Origin: Paenisporosarcina antarctica
Lineage (GTDB): Bacteria > Bacillota > Bacilli > Bacillales_A > Planococcaceae
DNA length: 64,000 nucleotides
NCBI RefSeq assembly: GCF_004367585.1
Contig: NZ_CP038015.1
Coordinates: 1,308,001-1,372,000 of the forward strand
Direction of reading: 5' to 3'
Part shown: in pieces, positions 1 through 7,633 of the stretch
Position numbering within the stretch: position 1 is the first letter of the stretch
How the letters are laid out: every line of letters starts with the position of its first letter
Notes under the pieces: generated by a model
Seen by the model: only the letters and a program-made list of their open reading frames with translations
Databases searched by the model: none
What the model was told of the DNA's origin: nothing
Translations under genes and position numbers: made by a program

Positions 1-1163
1 ATAAAGAAGGTAAAAAAGTAGAGTCATCGAATAAATCGGTTGATACTAAGCTTACATGGTTTAGAGAAATTTTAGAGTACCAAAATGATTCTTCAAATGC
101 GGAAGAGTTTATGGAGTCACTTAAATTTGATCTATTCTCTGATATGGTCTATGTATTCTCCCCAAAAGGAGATGTCATGGAACTTCCAGCAGGATCGGTT
201 CCTATTGATTTTGCCTATAGAATCCATTCAGAAATCGGAAACAAAACGATTGGATCAAAAGTAAACGGAAAAATGGTGCCACTTGATACCAAATTAAAAA
301 CAGGTGATATTGTTGAAATTTTAACTTCGAAACAATCTTTTGGCCCAAGTAGAGACTGGTTAAAAATAGCTCAATCGTCACAGGCTAAAAATAAGATTAA
401 GCAATTCTTTAAAAAGCAATTACGTGACGATAATGTCCATAAAGGTCGCGAAATGATTGAAAAGGAAATTAAAGCTCAAGAGTTCGACATAAAAGAAGTA
501 TTAAACAATGAAAATATTAAACGTGTTTGTGCTAAATACAATTTCACAAGCGAAGAAGATATGTTTGCTGCGGTTGGTTTTAATGGAATTACTGCACAAC
601 AAGTCGTTAATCGCTTAGCTGAAAAAATGCGTAAAATTCGTGAGCAAGAAGAGGCGCTAGAAAAAATAACTAAAGAAATGCACACACCTCTAGTTCGAAA
701 AGTCACGGAATCTGGTGTTATCGTAAAAGGAATTGATAATCTACTCATTCGTTTATCTAGATGCTGTCGTCCGGTTCCAGGCGATGAAATCGTCGGATTT
801 ATAACAAAAGGACGCGGGGTTTCTGTTCACCGAAATGATTGTCCAAATGTGGTTGTTGCAAAGGGTAACGAGCGAATCATTGAAGTGGAGTGGAGCGACC
901 AATTAACGACGATGAATAGAAAAGAATATCAAGTTGATATTGAAATCTCTGCATTCGATCGTGCTGGTTTATTAAACGAAGTGATGCAAGTTGTCAATGA
1001 AAGTAAAACGAACATTTCGGCTGTTAGTGGGAAAGCCGATCGAGATAAAATTGCGACCATTCATATGACGCTTATGATTACAAATACAGCTCATTTAATA
1101 AAAATAGTAGAGCGTATTAAACAAATTCCCGATATTCATTCTGTGCAACGTATGACGAATTGA
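1..1163 (+). CDS. relA: RelA (p)ppGpp synthetase/hydrolase, C-terminal part
   Basis: This is the regulatory half of the bifunctional stringent-response enzyme; the catalytic hydrolase and synthetase domains lie upstream of the window. The frame is open from base 3, so the ATG at 111 is internal. Visible in order are the end of the synthetase region ([14 protein letters not shown]), a TGS domain (starting near [12 protein letters not shown]), a helical region, a conserved zinc-finger-like segment with the paired cysteines [12 protein letters not shown], and a C-terminal ACT domain ([16 protein letters not shown]). These domains sense the ribosome and uncharged tRNA. The gene is followed 10 nt later by dtd, as in B. 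subtilis, so the two are probably co-transcribed to the terminator near 1725. Confidence 0.97.
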   Translation, partial: KEGKKVESSNKSVDTKLTWFREILEYQNDSSNAEEFMESLKFDLFSDMVYVFSPKGDVMELPAGSVPIDFAYRIHSEIGNKTIGSKVNGKMVPLDTKLKTGDIVEILTSKQSFGPSRDWLKIAQSSQAKNKIKQFFKKQLRDDNVHKGREMIEKEIKAQEFDIKEVLNNENIKRVCAKYNFTSEEDMFAAVGFNGITAQQVVNRLAEKMRKIREQEEALEKITKEMHTPLVRKVTESGVIVKGIDNLLIRLSRCCRPVPGDEIVGFITKGRGVSVHRNDCPNVVVAKGNERIIEVEWSDQLTTMNRKEYQVDIEISAFDRAGLLNEVMQVVNESKTNISAVSGKADRDKIATIHMTLMITNTAHLIKIVERIKQIPDIHSVQRMTN

Positions 1164-1173
1164 GGTTTTAAAT

Positions 1174-1614
1174 ATGAAAGTCGTATTACAGAGAAGTTTA
1201 CATGCAAAAGTGGAAGTCAATGGGGAAGTCACGGGGCAAATTAATAAAGGTTTTGTCCTGTTAGTCGGCATCACACATGAAGACACACAAGAAGATGTTA
1301 GATACTTAGCAGAAAAAATAGCTAATCTACGTTTATTTGAAGATCATGAAGGTAAAATGAATCGATCCATTTTTGAAGAGAATGGGGCAATATTATCTAT
1401 TTCTCAGTTCACACTATATGGTGATACGAAAAAAGGCAGACGCCCTAGTTTTAGTGAAGCGGCTAAACCTGAAGTTGCAAAACCACTTTGGGATTTATTT
1501 AACGATGAGCTACGTCAAAAAAATCTTCAAGTTGAGACCGGCGTCTTTGGAGCAATGATGAATGTAACCTTAACTAACGACGGCCCAGTAACATTAATTG
1601 TTGAATCAAAATGA
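1174..1614 (+). CDS. dtd: D-aminoacyl-tRNA deacylase Dtd
   Basis: Dtd hydrolyses D-amino acids (and glycine mischarged on tRNA-Ala) from tRNA in the cytoplasm. The 146-residue product has the usual family length and shows both signature motifs: SQFTLYGD, which carries the catalytic threonine region, and the C-terminal [11 protein letters not shown] with the Gly-Pro pair of the family's chirality-checking loop. It starts at ATG 1174 just after the relA stop. Assignment is firm from motifs, size and position. Confidence 0.97.
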   Translation: MKVVLQRSLHAKVEVNGEVTGQINKGFVLLVGITHEDTQEDVRYLAEKIANLRLFEDHEGKMNRSIFEENGAILSISQFTLYGDTKKGRRPSFSEAAKPEVAKPLWDLFNDELRQKNLQVETGVFGAMMNVTLTNDGPVTLIVESK

Positions 1615-1711
1615 TAATAATCAAGTGAGACAAGAAAAAACTAACGGTTTCTCTTGAGGGGTGCAAAACTCAAAAACGAGCAGAAAAAGCATATAAAAAG
1701 TAAACCAAATT

Positions 1712-1738
1712 AGCATCGCATTTTAGCGGTGCTTTTTT
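1712..1738 (+). terminator. Rho-independent terminator after relA-dtd
   Basis: AGCATCGC (1712-1719) pairs with GCGGTGCT (1725-1732) around a short AT loop and runs into TTTTTT. It would end the relA-dtd transcript. It lies just inside the inverted-repeat-bracketed segment 1641-2506, so it may have arrived with that segment. Confidence 0.75.
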
Positions 1739-1837
1739 GTTAATATCGAACAAATATACCCAACTAAGAGGCTGAGTTTTTCCGCCAAATATTTATTAGT
1801 CTTGTTTAACTTAAACACCAGTTAGTTGAGCAATGGG

Positions 1838-2158
1838 TCATTGAGGAATTTCAAATTCAAATTTACCATTCAAACCTTTTAATTGGTTTTTGACATCTTC
1901 TAATTCCACATAGGATGTATGTGCGTACTGAATAATTTGTTCATCTGTCATCTTGCCCTTAATAAGATTGCGAATTATTCTGTATCTTTCATTAACTACT
2001 CCAGTTGCTTTTCCTAATTCATAGCCGTCATCCCAAGCTTTGTCATAGCACTCTACACATTGTAAACATTCTTCTCGACCTTCCTTGATGAATCCACTTA
2101 AAATCAGAAGGACAAGTGCATATAAAGATATCACCATTATTTTTTTGTAAGAATACAT
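1838..2158 (-). CDS. Orphan small protein with N-terminal membrane segment
   Basis: I do not recognise this 106-residue product. It begins MYSYKKIMVISLYALVLLIL, a hydrophobic stretch that could be a signal peptide or a single membrane anchor, followed by a CxxCxxC cluster (ECLQCVECYD). The rest is a charged, helical tail (GYELGKATG...IIRNLIKGKMTDEQII). That tail resembles the C-terminal helical repeats of Rpn/PD-(D/E)XK transposase-like proteins, which usually read G..EG...IA..ML..G....I. This resemblance is weak and not an assignment. A strong Shine-Dalgarno (AAAGGAGGG on the minus strand) sits 5-6 nt before the ATG, so it is probably translated. It lies inside the inverted-repeat segment. 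Confidence 0.6.
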   Translation of the reverse strand: MYSYKKIMVISLYALVLLILSGFIKEGREECLQCVECYDKAWDDGYELGKATGVVNERYRIIRNLIKGKMTDEQIIQYAHTSYVELEDVKNQLKGLNGKFEFEIPQ

Positions 2159-2422
2159 TTAATCCCTCCTTTGCTACAAAATATGGTCGATGCGGTTAAT
2201 ATTAATGAGCCAATTTCCTTGTTCCATTAGTATCTCCAATCTTTTCGAAATAACCGTACGTCGTTAGTGTGATAAGCAATTTGCAGATGCTAATAATTAA
2301 CATATCGATTAGCATAATACTTAATTGCAATACAACTTCTATTGTAGTGCGACTAAATAGGTTGTTAATTATAAAGTTAAAAATAGTGATTTTAGAGTAA
2401 GAAAATTGATGCATCAACAAAT

Positions 2423-2460
2423 AAAGGATTACCAATTCAATTGCGAATTGGTAATCCTTT
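2423..2460. terminator. Perfect 16-bp stem-loop, terminator-like
   Basis: AAAGGATTACCAATTC (2423-2438) and GAATTGGTAATCCTTT (2445-2460) form a perfect 16-bp stem with the loop AATTGC. The T-run after it is short (TTTTGTG), so termination in either direction is plausible but not certain. It sits just inside the right arm of the inverted repeat. Confidence 0.6.
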
Positions 2461-2505
2461 TGTGTTGTATTTTAAGTTTTTGCACCTCAGAAGAGAACCC
2501 GTTAA

Positions 2506-2571
2506 GAAAAAACATCCTTCTTTATTTAGCCATAGTAGTACTACTACTCGATAAATCAAGGGTGTTTTTTC
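2506..2571 (-). terminator. Probable terminator of the amylase gene
   Basis: On the minus strand, downstream of the amylase stop codon, AAAAAACACCC pairs with GGATGTTTTTT (one G-T pair). The large loop contains its own palindrome AGTAGTAGTACTACTA. The trailing run of T fits a Rho-independent terminator reading leftward. Confidence 0.6.
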
Positions 2572-2594
2572 ATGGACAAAATTAAGTGAAATTT

Positions 2595-4376
2595 CTATAT
2601 AGTTTCGACGTCTGAACCATGTTGATAAGCTAAAATCTTAAACCCGAAAGATTCAAGTTTAACTTCATTAGTATCAACATTTGAACTAAATTGTTCCTCA
2701 GTCCACATATTTTTAATGACTAATCCTTTAAGTGAGTAGGGTATCTTGAACGTTTTTTCGCTATTAGTGGGGTTAATGATGACCAGGACATTTCGGTCAC
2801 CCTGATATTTCCGGTAAGCAACAATTTCTGTTTCTATGTGATTTAAGAATTGGAAGTCTCCCTCATTGGCCAGTAATTTTTCCGTTTGACGGAGGGAAAT
2901 TAATTTTTTTACATGATCAAGTAAATCTAAGTTTTGATTATCTGGATTCCACTCCATGCATTTGCGGCAACCTGGGTCGCGACCACCTGTCATACCAATC
3001 TCGTCTCCATAATACATGCATGGAGACCCTATAAATGTGTATAAAAGAGTGTATATAAGTTTTACTCGGCTTACATCTTCCTGACATTCTGTAAGTATTC
3101 TAGGAGTGTCATGGCTACCTACTAGATTAAATGTGACATCCATGACATTTTTAGGATAACTCTGAATAACAGTTGTCATGGCATTCATAAATTCTTGAGC
3201 TGAAATCGTTTGATTCGCTAATAAATTCAAGACATTGGTAGTAAAGGGATAGTTCATGACCGCATCAAACTGATCACCTAATAGCCAAGGCATGGAATCA
3301 TGCCATATTTCACCGAGAATATAGATATCTGGTTTTTGTTTGCGTATAACGGTGCGGAACTCTCTCCAAAATTGATGATCAACTTCATTTGCAACATCGA
3401 GCCGCCATCCATCAATATCAAATTCCTTAATCCAATAGGATGCAACATCTAGTAAGTATTTCTTAACTTCTGGATGTTGAGTATTAAGTTTTGGCATGGA
3501 TTCGACAAACCCGAAGGTCTCATAGTTCGGATGTTGCCCTCCATGAAGCGGGAGGTTATGTGGATAAAACCAGTTGACATAGTCAGACTGTTGCCCTTTT
3601 TCCAATACGTCCTGGAAAGGAGGAAAATAATACCCACAATGATTGAAAACAGCGTCAAGCATCAATTTTATTCCTCTTGCATGGCATTCTTTTACTAATC
3701 TTTTAAAATCTTCTTTCGTCCCAAATTGAGGATCTATTTCAAAATAATCAATCGTGTCATACTTATGGTTGGATTGCGCCGTGAAAATTGGTGTTAAATA
3801 GATACCATTTATGCCTAGTTCCACTAAGTGATTGAGATGTTGAATGACACCTTCGATATCTCCACCAAAGAAATTACTTTGAGTAGGTTCAGCTGATCCC
3901 CAGGGAATAACATGTTGTGTGTCATTTGAGGGATTTCCGTTTGCGAATCTTTCAGGGAAAATTTGATACCAATTTGTACCTTTAACCCAAGCTGGTGCAT
4001 CGAAAAGTTCGGATGCATGAAGGTATGGGAAGCAAAAATAATAGGAACAGTCATCGATAGATTCTTCATAAAAACCTTTTTCTGTATACAGAAGAATTTC
4101 ATCTTGGGCATGTAATTCAAAGCCATATCGAATTCTTCGATGTGCTGGTGTAATTTTAACTTCCCAGTAATCAAATAGAGCATCTGTAGCGTTTAATAAC
4201 ATGTCAATTCTTTGGAATATCCACTTACCATCTTTCCAAATATAAGGATCACCATAAAGAAGCTGGATGCTGTCTACATTATCTTTTTTTGTTTGAATTC
4301 TAATAGCCAAAGTCGATTCGTCAAAAATATAGGAATCATTATTTCCAGGTCGGTGAAAAACTGCAGATCGCTCCAT
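2595..4376 (-). CDS. Intracellular GH13 neopullulanase/cyclomaltodextrinase-type amylase
   Basis: This enzyme should hydrolyse imported maltodextrins or cyclodextrins in the cytoplasm; there is no signal peptide. From ATG 4376 it has 593 residues. An N-terminal CBM34-like beta domain (about 1-120) precedes a GH13 barrel with all conserved blocks: DAVFNH (about 241), MPKLN (the block V signature of the neopullulanase subfamily), GWRLDVANE with nucleophile Asp near 327, GEIWHD with acid Glu near 356, and VGSHDTPR with Asp near 423. The start was chosen because AAGGAG lies 8 nt upstream of this ATG; an in-frame GTG three codons earlier overlaps the Shine-Dalgarno. It is divergent from the binding protein and permeases and shares their regulatory region, so it is very likely part of the same maltodextrin regulon. 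Confidence 0.93.
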   Translation of the reverse strand: MERSAVFHRPGNNDSYIFDESTLAIRIQTKKDNVDSIQLLYGDPYIWKDGKWIFQRIDMLLNATDALFDYWEVKITPAHRRIRYGFELHAQDEILLYTEKGFYEESIDDCSYYFCFPYLHASELFDAPAWVKGTNWYQIFPERFANGNPSNDTQHVIPWGSAEPTQSNFFGGDIEGVIQHLNHLVELGINGIYLTPIFTAQSNHKYDTIDYFEIDPQFGTKEDFKRLVKECHARGIKLMLDAVFNHCGYYFPPFQDVLEKGQQSDYVNWFYPHNLPLHGGQHPNYETFGFVESMPKLNTQHPEVKKYLLDVASYWIKEFDIDGWRLDVANEVDHQFWREFRTVIRKQKPDIYILGEIWHDSMPWLLGDQFDAVMNYPFTTNVLNLLANQTISAQEFMNAMTTVIQSYPKNVMDVTFNLVGSHDTPRILTECQEDVSRVKLIYTLLYTFIGSPCMYYGDEIGMTGGRDPGCRKCMEWNPDNQNLDLLDHVKKLISLRQTEKLLANEGDFQFLNHIETEIVAYRKYQGDRNVLVIINPTNSEKTFKIPYSLKGLVIKNMWTEEQFSSNVDTNEVKLESFGFKILAYQHGSDVETI

Positions 4377-4459
4377 GTAAAACACTCCTTATATAATTGA
4401 TTGAGTAAAAAATAGTAAAACTACGTTTCAGATTAACAAAAAAATACAAGTAACTCAAT

Positions 4460-4487
4460 ATTATATTGTAAAAAGTCATTTTACAAT
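4460..4487 (-). promoter_or_regulatory. 23-bp perfect inverted repeat with adjoining -10, amylase side
   Basis: ATTGTAAAA (4465-4473), spacer AGTCA, TTTTACAAT (4479-4487) is a perfect 9-bp dyad. On the minus strand it is followed immediately by TATAAT (4465-4460), a good sigma-A -10 for the amylase gene. The corresponding -35 would lie inside the dyad, so the dyad is well placed to be a repressor or activator site. The core TGTAAAA-AGTCA-TTTTACA resembles the dyad upstream of cymR at 18573-18591. Confidence 0.55.
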
Positions 4488-4694
4488 TCAAACCAAGATT
4501 TGGATTGAATAGGTGAAAGGTCATGCTACATAGAGATTTCCCATATGCCCCTTCTTGGAGGACCATGAAGTCGTGTAGTCATATTTCATACTATAACTAT
4601 TGAGCTAGAGGGCATCTTCCACTTTATACTTTTCACTATATTTAATTATAAAAAAGTATTGTAAATTTTCAAACAATCATTATAATTAAAATTG

Positions 4695-4708
4695 TGCAAT
4701 CGCTTTCA
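4695..4708 (+). promoter_or_regulatory. Catabolite-responsive (cre) site candidate
   Basis: TGCAATCGCTTTCA matches the Bacillus CcpA cre consensus TGWAARCGYTWNCW at all but two positions (C for W and T for R). It lies between the two divergent maltodextrin promoters, where CcpA repression by glucose is expected. Confidence 0.5.
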
Positions 4709-4790
4709 TAAAGAACATGTAACTTAATAAAAGACGAAGAGTTTTATAAAAACGTATATAACTATATTTCTTTAATTGCTTGAAATATGA

Positions 4791-4805
4791 TAAAAACGTT
4801 TTCAT
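4791..4805 (+). promoter_or_regulatory. LacI-family operator candidate 1
   Basis: AAAACGTTTT (4793-4802) is a perfect palindrome centred on CG, the hallmark of LacI/GalR operators, and lies about 70 bp before the binding-protein start. The local LacI-family regulator at 9738 is the obvious candidate ligand, with CcpA as an alternative. Confidence 0.5.
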
Positions 4806-4824
4806 TTTTACAATCTTTTCGTTT

Positions 4825-4852
4825 TTGTGCAAACGGTTGTATTAAATATAAA
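4825..4852 (+). promoter_or_regulatory. Promoter of the maltodextrin transport operon with embedded operator
   Basis: TTGTGC (4825-4830) and TATAAA (4847-4852), 16 bp apart, make a plausible sigma-A promoter. The spacer contains TGCAAACGGTTGTA (4828-4841), a CG-centred dyad of the LacI type that overlaps the -35. A repressor bound there would block RNA polymerase. The binding-protein start codon follows 22 nt after the -10. Confidence 0.5.
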
Positions 4853-4873
4853 ATAGATATTAGGAGGGTCATG

Positions 4874-6163
4874 ATGAAAAAGAATTTATTAGTGATGATG
4901 CTTGTGTTTTTACTGACAATTTTAGCGGCTTGTGCACCTGATCGTGCAGAAGAAACTACACCAGATGACGATGGAGAAGATGGTACAGAAGTGACTGAAG
5001 AGGCTAAACCTGAAAAATTGGTTATTTGGGAAGATATAGACAAGAGTAAAGATTGGCTACCTGCTGCTATAGCTTCGTTTGAAAAAGAGCATGGTATTAA
5101 AGTTGAATTTAAGGAATTAAACATGGCGGATAAAATCCGTGATCAATTACGTCTTGATGGTCCATCAGGAAGTGCACCAGACGTAGTGACTCTTCCACAT
5201 GATCAAATCGGTCAAGTAGTTATTGAAGGGCTTATCCAAGAAATTACTGTAGATGATACAGTGTTAAAAACATACAGCGAGTCATCAGTAACTGCTCAAA
5301 TGTATGATGGGAAATTATACGGTCTACCGAAAGCAACGGAAACACCAGTTTTAATTTATAATAAAGCGCTGATGGAAGAAGCTCCAAAAACAATGGATGA
5401 ACTTTACGCATTCTCTAAAGATTTCACTAAAGGCGATAACTATGGTTTCCTTGCACTTTGGGATAACTTCTACTTCGCACACGGTGCAATTGCAGGTATG
5501 GGTGGATATGTATTCAATGAATCATCTGAAGGTTTAGACCGTGACGATATCGGATTAAATAATGAAGGCGCAGCAGAAGGAGCGGCTTACATTCAACAAT
5601 GGTACAAAGAAGGATTATTCCCTAAAGGTATAATTGGTGATAGTGGTGGCGCAGCTATGGACGGATTATTTAACGAAGGTAAAGTTGCAGCAGTCATGAA
5701 TGGACCTTGGGCGTTCCAAGGTATGCGTGATGCAGGAATTGATATCGGTATTGCTCCGATGCCAATATTGCCTAACGGAGAGCAAGTAAAGACCTTCATG
5801 GGCGTTAAAGGATGGCATGTAACTGAATTCACAGAAAATCCTTATTGGGCAACCAAATTAATTGAACACTTATCAAACGATGAAAACTCAAAAGCTCGTT
5901 TTGAGGCAGTTTCTGAGATTCCGGCAAACGTTGCATTAGTTGATGATCCAATTATTGCTGACAATGAAGGTGCAAAAGCAGTAGCAGTGCAATCTCAATA
6001 CGCTGTACCAATGCCAAACATTCCTGAAATGGCTGAAGTTTGGGGACCAATGGCAACAGCACTTCAAACTTTGGCTACTGGTAAAGCACAGCCACAAGAA
6101 GCTTTAGACGAAGCTGTAAAATCAATTACAACTAATATCGAAACAAATCACCCAGCTAAATAA
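4874..6163 (+). CDS. Maltodextrin ABC transporter, solute-binding lipoprotein
   Basis: This is the extracellular receptor of a maltose/maltodextrin importer (family 1 extracellular solute-binding protein, MalE/MdxE type). From ATG 4874 it has 429 residues. It opens with a lipoprotein signal peptide (MKKNLLVMMLVFLLTILAAC) whose lipobox LAAC supplies the lipidated cysteine, then an acidic linker, then the binding domain (LVIWEDIDKSKDWLPAAIASF; VMNGPWAFQGM). Two adjacent ATGs (4871, 4874) follow AGGAGG; the second has the better spacing. It heads an operon with two permeases. An intergenic hairpin follows it, which would let more binding protein than permease be made. Confidence 0.93.
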   Translation: MKKNLLVMMLVFLLTILAACAPDRAEETTPDDDGEDGTEVTEEAKPEKLVIWEDIDKSKDWLPAAIASFEKEHGIKVEFKELNMADKIRDQLRLDGPSGSAPDVVTLPHDQIGQVVIEGLIQEITVDDTVLKTYSESSVTAQMYDGKLYGLPKATETPVLIYNKALMEEAPKTMDELYAFSKDFTKGDNYGFLALWDNFYFAHGAIAGMGGYVFNESSEGLDRDDIGLNNEGAAEGAAYIQQWYKEGLFPKGIIGDSGGAAMDGLFNEGKVAAVMNGPWAFQGMRDAGIDIGIAPMPILPNGEQVKTFMGVKGWHVTEFTENPYWATKLIEHLSNDENSKARFEAVSEIPANVALVDDPIIADNEGAKAVAVQSQYAVPMPNIPEMAEVWGPMATALQTLATGKAQPQEALDEAVKSITTNIETNHPAK

Positions 6164-6177
6164 GGTGATGAAAAGAT

Positions 6178-6222
6178 AAGGGCGGTACCTTCTACTAAAG
6201 AAGGTATGGCCTGTCCTTTTAT
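6178..6222 (+). terminator. Intra-operon stem-loop between binding protein and permease
   Basis: TACCTTC (6186-6192) pairs with GAAGGTA (6200-6206). Outer partial pairing of GGGC/GGCC and AAGG/CCTT precedes a T-rich run. It is probably a leaky terminator or an mRNA-stabilising hairpin that raises binding-protein yield relative to the permeases, as is common in sugar ABC operons. Confidence 0.55.
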
Positions 6223-6348
6223 TTTACTTAAAACTCTTTCTCTTTAAATGAGATGAGTCTTGCAAATTTATTGTAGCTTCATCTGGTTTAAATCGATTGA
6301 TACATAACGCAAATACTTTCTCCTAGAGTGAAAGAGAGGCTACCATAA

Positions 6349-7632
6349 ATGGAAAACTTACAAACCACAACAAATCATCGAAGAAACGCTTTACTGCTAT
6401 CCATCATTCCAGGATTCGGTCAATTTTATAATAAGCAGTTTTTAAAAGGGTTGATATTTCTCATCTTTTCTTCTTCATTTGGATTTGTTTTTTTCGAAAT
6501 GATTGGAGAAGGCTTTTGGGGGATTGTGACTTTAGGCGAGATTCCTAAGTTAGATCATTCCGTTTTCCTTTTGATTGATGGAATAATTGCCATTATCATT
6601 ACGATTATGGGTCTCGCAATTTATTCTTTTAATCTTTACGATGCTTATCAGAATGGGAAAAAACGTGACTTAGGTATTGCCGTCAACTCGGTTCGAAAAC
6701 AATACCATAATTTAATTGATAATGGTTTTCCATATTTAATGATTACACCTGGCTTCTTTTTATTAATCTTCGTAGTCATTTTCCCTATATTATTTGTATT
6801 ACTACTAGCATTTACGAATTATGATCTATATCATTCCCCACCAAATAATTTGGTGGATTGGATTGGTTTCCAAAACTTTGTTGATATATTTAGACTTGAA
6901 ATTTGGCGTACTACATTCTTTTCCGTGCTGGCATGGACTGTTGTATGGACTTTTGGTGCAACGACTCTACAAGTTGCACTTGGTATTTTCTTGGCGATTT
7001 TAGTAAATCAAAAGGATTTAAAAGGAAAAGCTATCATTCGAACAATTATGATTTTGCCATGGGCAGTTCCTGCATTTATCACCATATTAATTTTCTCTGG
7101 AATGTTTAATGAGACATTCGGGGTCATTAATCGATCGATATTACCGTTTATTGGTATGGAAGGAATACCTTGGATGACGAATGAAATGTGGACGCGCATT
7201 GCGTTAATTATGATTCAAACATGGCTTGGTTTCCCATTCATCTTTGCCATGACAACGGGTGTACTACAATCTATTCCAGATGAATTGTATGAGGCAGCAA
7301 CAGTTGATGGGGCTTCCATTATGCAAAAGTTTTTCTCAATTACTTTGCCGCTTGTTATATTTGCAACCGCGCCAATACTAATTACCCAATACACCTTTAA
7401 CTTTAATAACTTCAATGTTATTTTCTTATTTAATGGTGGTGGACCAGCAATACCAGGACAAAATGCAGGTGGAACTGACATTTTAATTTCTTGGATTTAT
7501 CGTTTAACCATGACAAGTGCACAATATGGAAAAGCTGCTGCAGTTACCATGATTCTGTCCATCATTGTTATATCAGTTGCGCTATGGCAATTTAAGAGAA
7601 CCAAGTCATTCCAAGAGGAGGATATGATGTAA
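6349..7632 (+). CDS. Maltodextrin ABC transporter permease, MalF type
   Basis: One of two membrane subunits of the maltodextrin importer. The 427-residue protein has an N-terminal extension with two hydrophobic segments beginning ALLLSIIPGFGQFYNKQFLKG, as I recall for MalF/MdxF proteins of Firmicutes. The six-helix binding-protein-dependent transport domain follows. The EAA loop, which contacts the ATPase, reads YEAATVDGASIMQKFFSITLP. The start ATG at 6349 follows a weak GAGAGG. The next permease gene begins 1 nt after its stop, so the two are translationally coupled. Confidence 0.92.
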   Translation: MENLQTTTNHRRNALLLSIIPGFGQFYNKQFLKGLIFLIFSSSFGFVFFEMIGEGFWGIVTLGEIPKLDHSVFLLIDGIIAIIITIMGLAIYSFNLYDAYQNGKKRDLGIAVNSVRKQYHNLIDNGFPYLMITPGFFLLIFVVIFPILFVLLLAFTNYDLYHSPPNNLVDWIGFQNFVDIFRLEIWRTTFFSVLAWTVVWTFGATTLQVALGIFLAILVNQKDLKGKAIIRTIMILPWAVPAFITILIFSGMFNETFGVINRSILPFIGMEGIPWMTNEMWTRIALIMIQTWLGFPFIFAMTTGVLQSIPDELYEAATVDGASIMQKFFSITLPLVIFATAPILITQYTFNFNNFNVIFLFNGGGPAIPGQNAGGTDILISWIYRLTMTSAQYGKAAAVTMILSIIVISVALWQFKRTKSFQEEDMM

Positions 7633-7633
7633 T

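Larger units (their letters stand above)
1641..2506. repeat. Segment bracketed by a 36-bp imperfect inverted repeat
   Basis: The sequence at 1641-1676 (CTAACGGTTTCTCTTGAGG...) reappears inverted at 2471-2506 (on the minus strand CTTAACGGGTTCTCTTCTG...). By eye about 30 of 37 aligned positions match with two single-base gaps. Between the arms are a terminator-like hairpin near each end and one orphan ORF on the minus strand, but no recognisable transposase. The layout resembles the ends of a small insertion sequence or a non-autonomous derivative placed between dtd and the amylase locus. That identity is inference; the inverted repeat itself is read directly. Confidence 0.55.
2159..2594. other. 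Gap between orphan ORF and amylase gene
   Basis: Most of this 436-bp stretch holds no convincing gene. A 77-codon hydrophobic minus-strand frame (2202-2435) has no Shine-Dalgarno at any of its ATGs, and its first codons lie inside a perfect hairpin, so I do not call it as a gene. The right arm of the 36-bp inverted repeat (2471-2506) and two terminator-like hairpins account for the rest. Confidence 0.6.
4377..4873. promoter_or_regulatory. Divergent regulatory region of the maltodextrin locus
   Basis: This 497-bp gap lies between the minus-strand amylase and the plus-strand binding protein gene. It holds a 23-bp inverted repeat next to a TATAAT on the amylase side (4460-4487), a cre-like site (4695-4708), and two LacI-type palindromes (4791-4805 and 4828-4841) on the binding-protein side. 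No protein-coding gene is convincing here; the minus-strand 75-codon and 120-codon frames lack ribosome binding sites and cover the promoters. Confidence 0.65.

Noticed and set aside
2202-2435. 77-codon hydrophobic minus-strand frame
   Set aside because: None of its ATGs has a ribosome binding site, and the first codons form part of a perfect terminator-like stem.
4787-4870. Longer N-terminus for the maltodextrin-binding lipoprotein
   Set aside because: It would read through the promoter and operators; AGGAGG before 4871/4874 and the lipoprotein signal fix the start.
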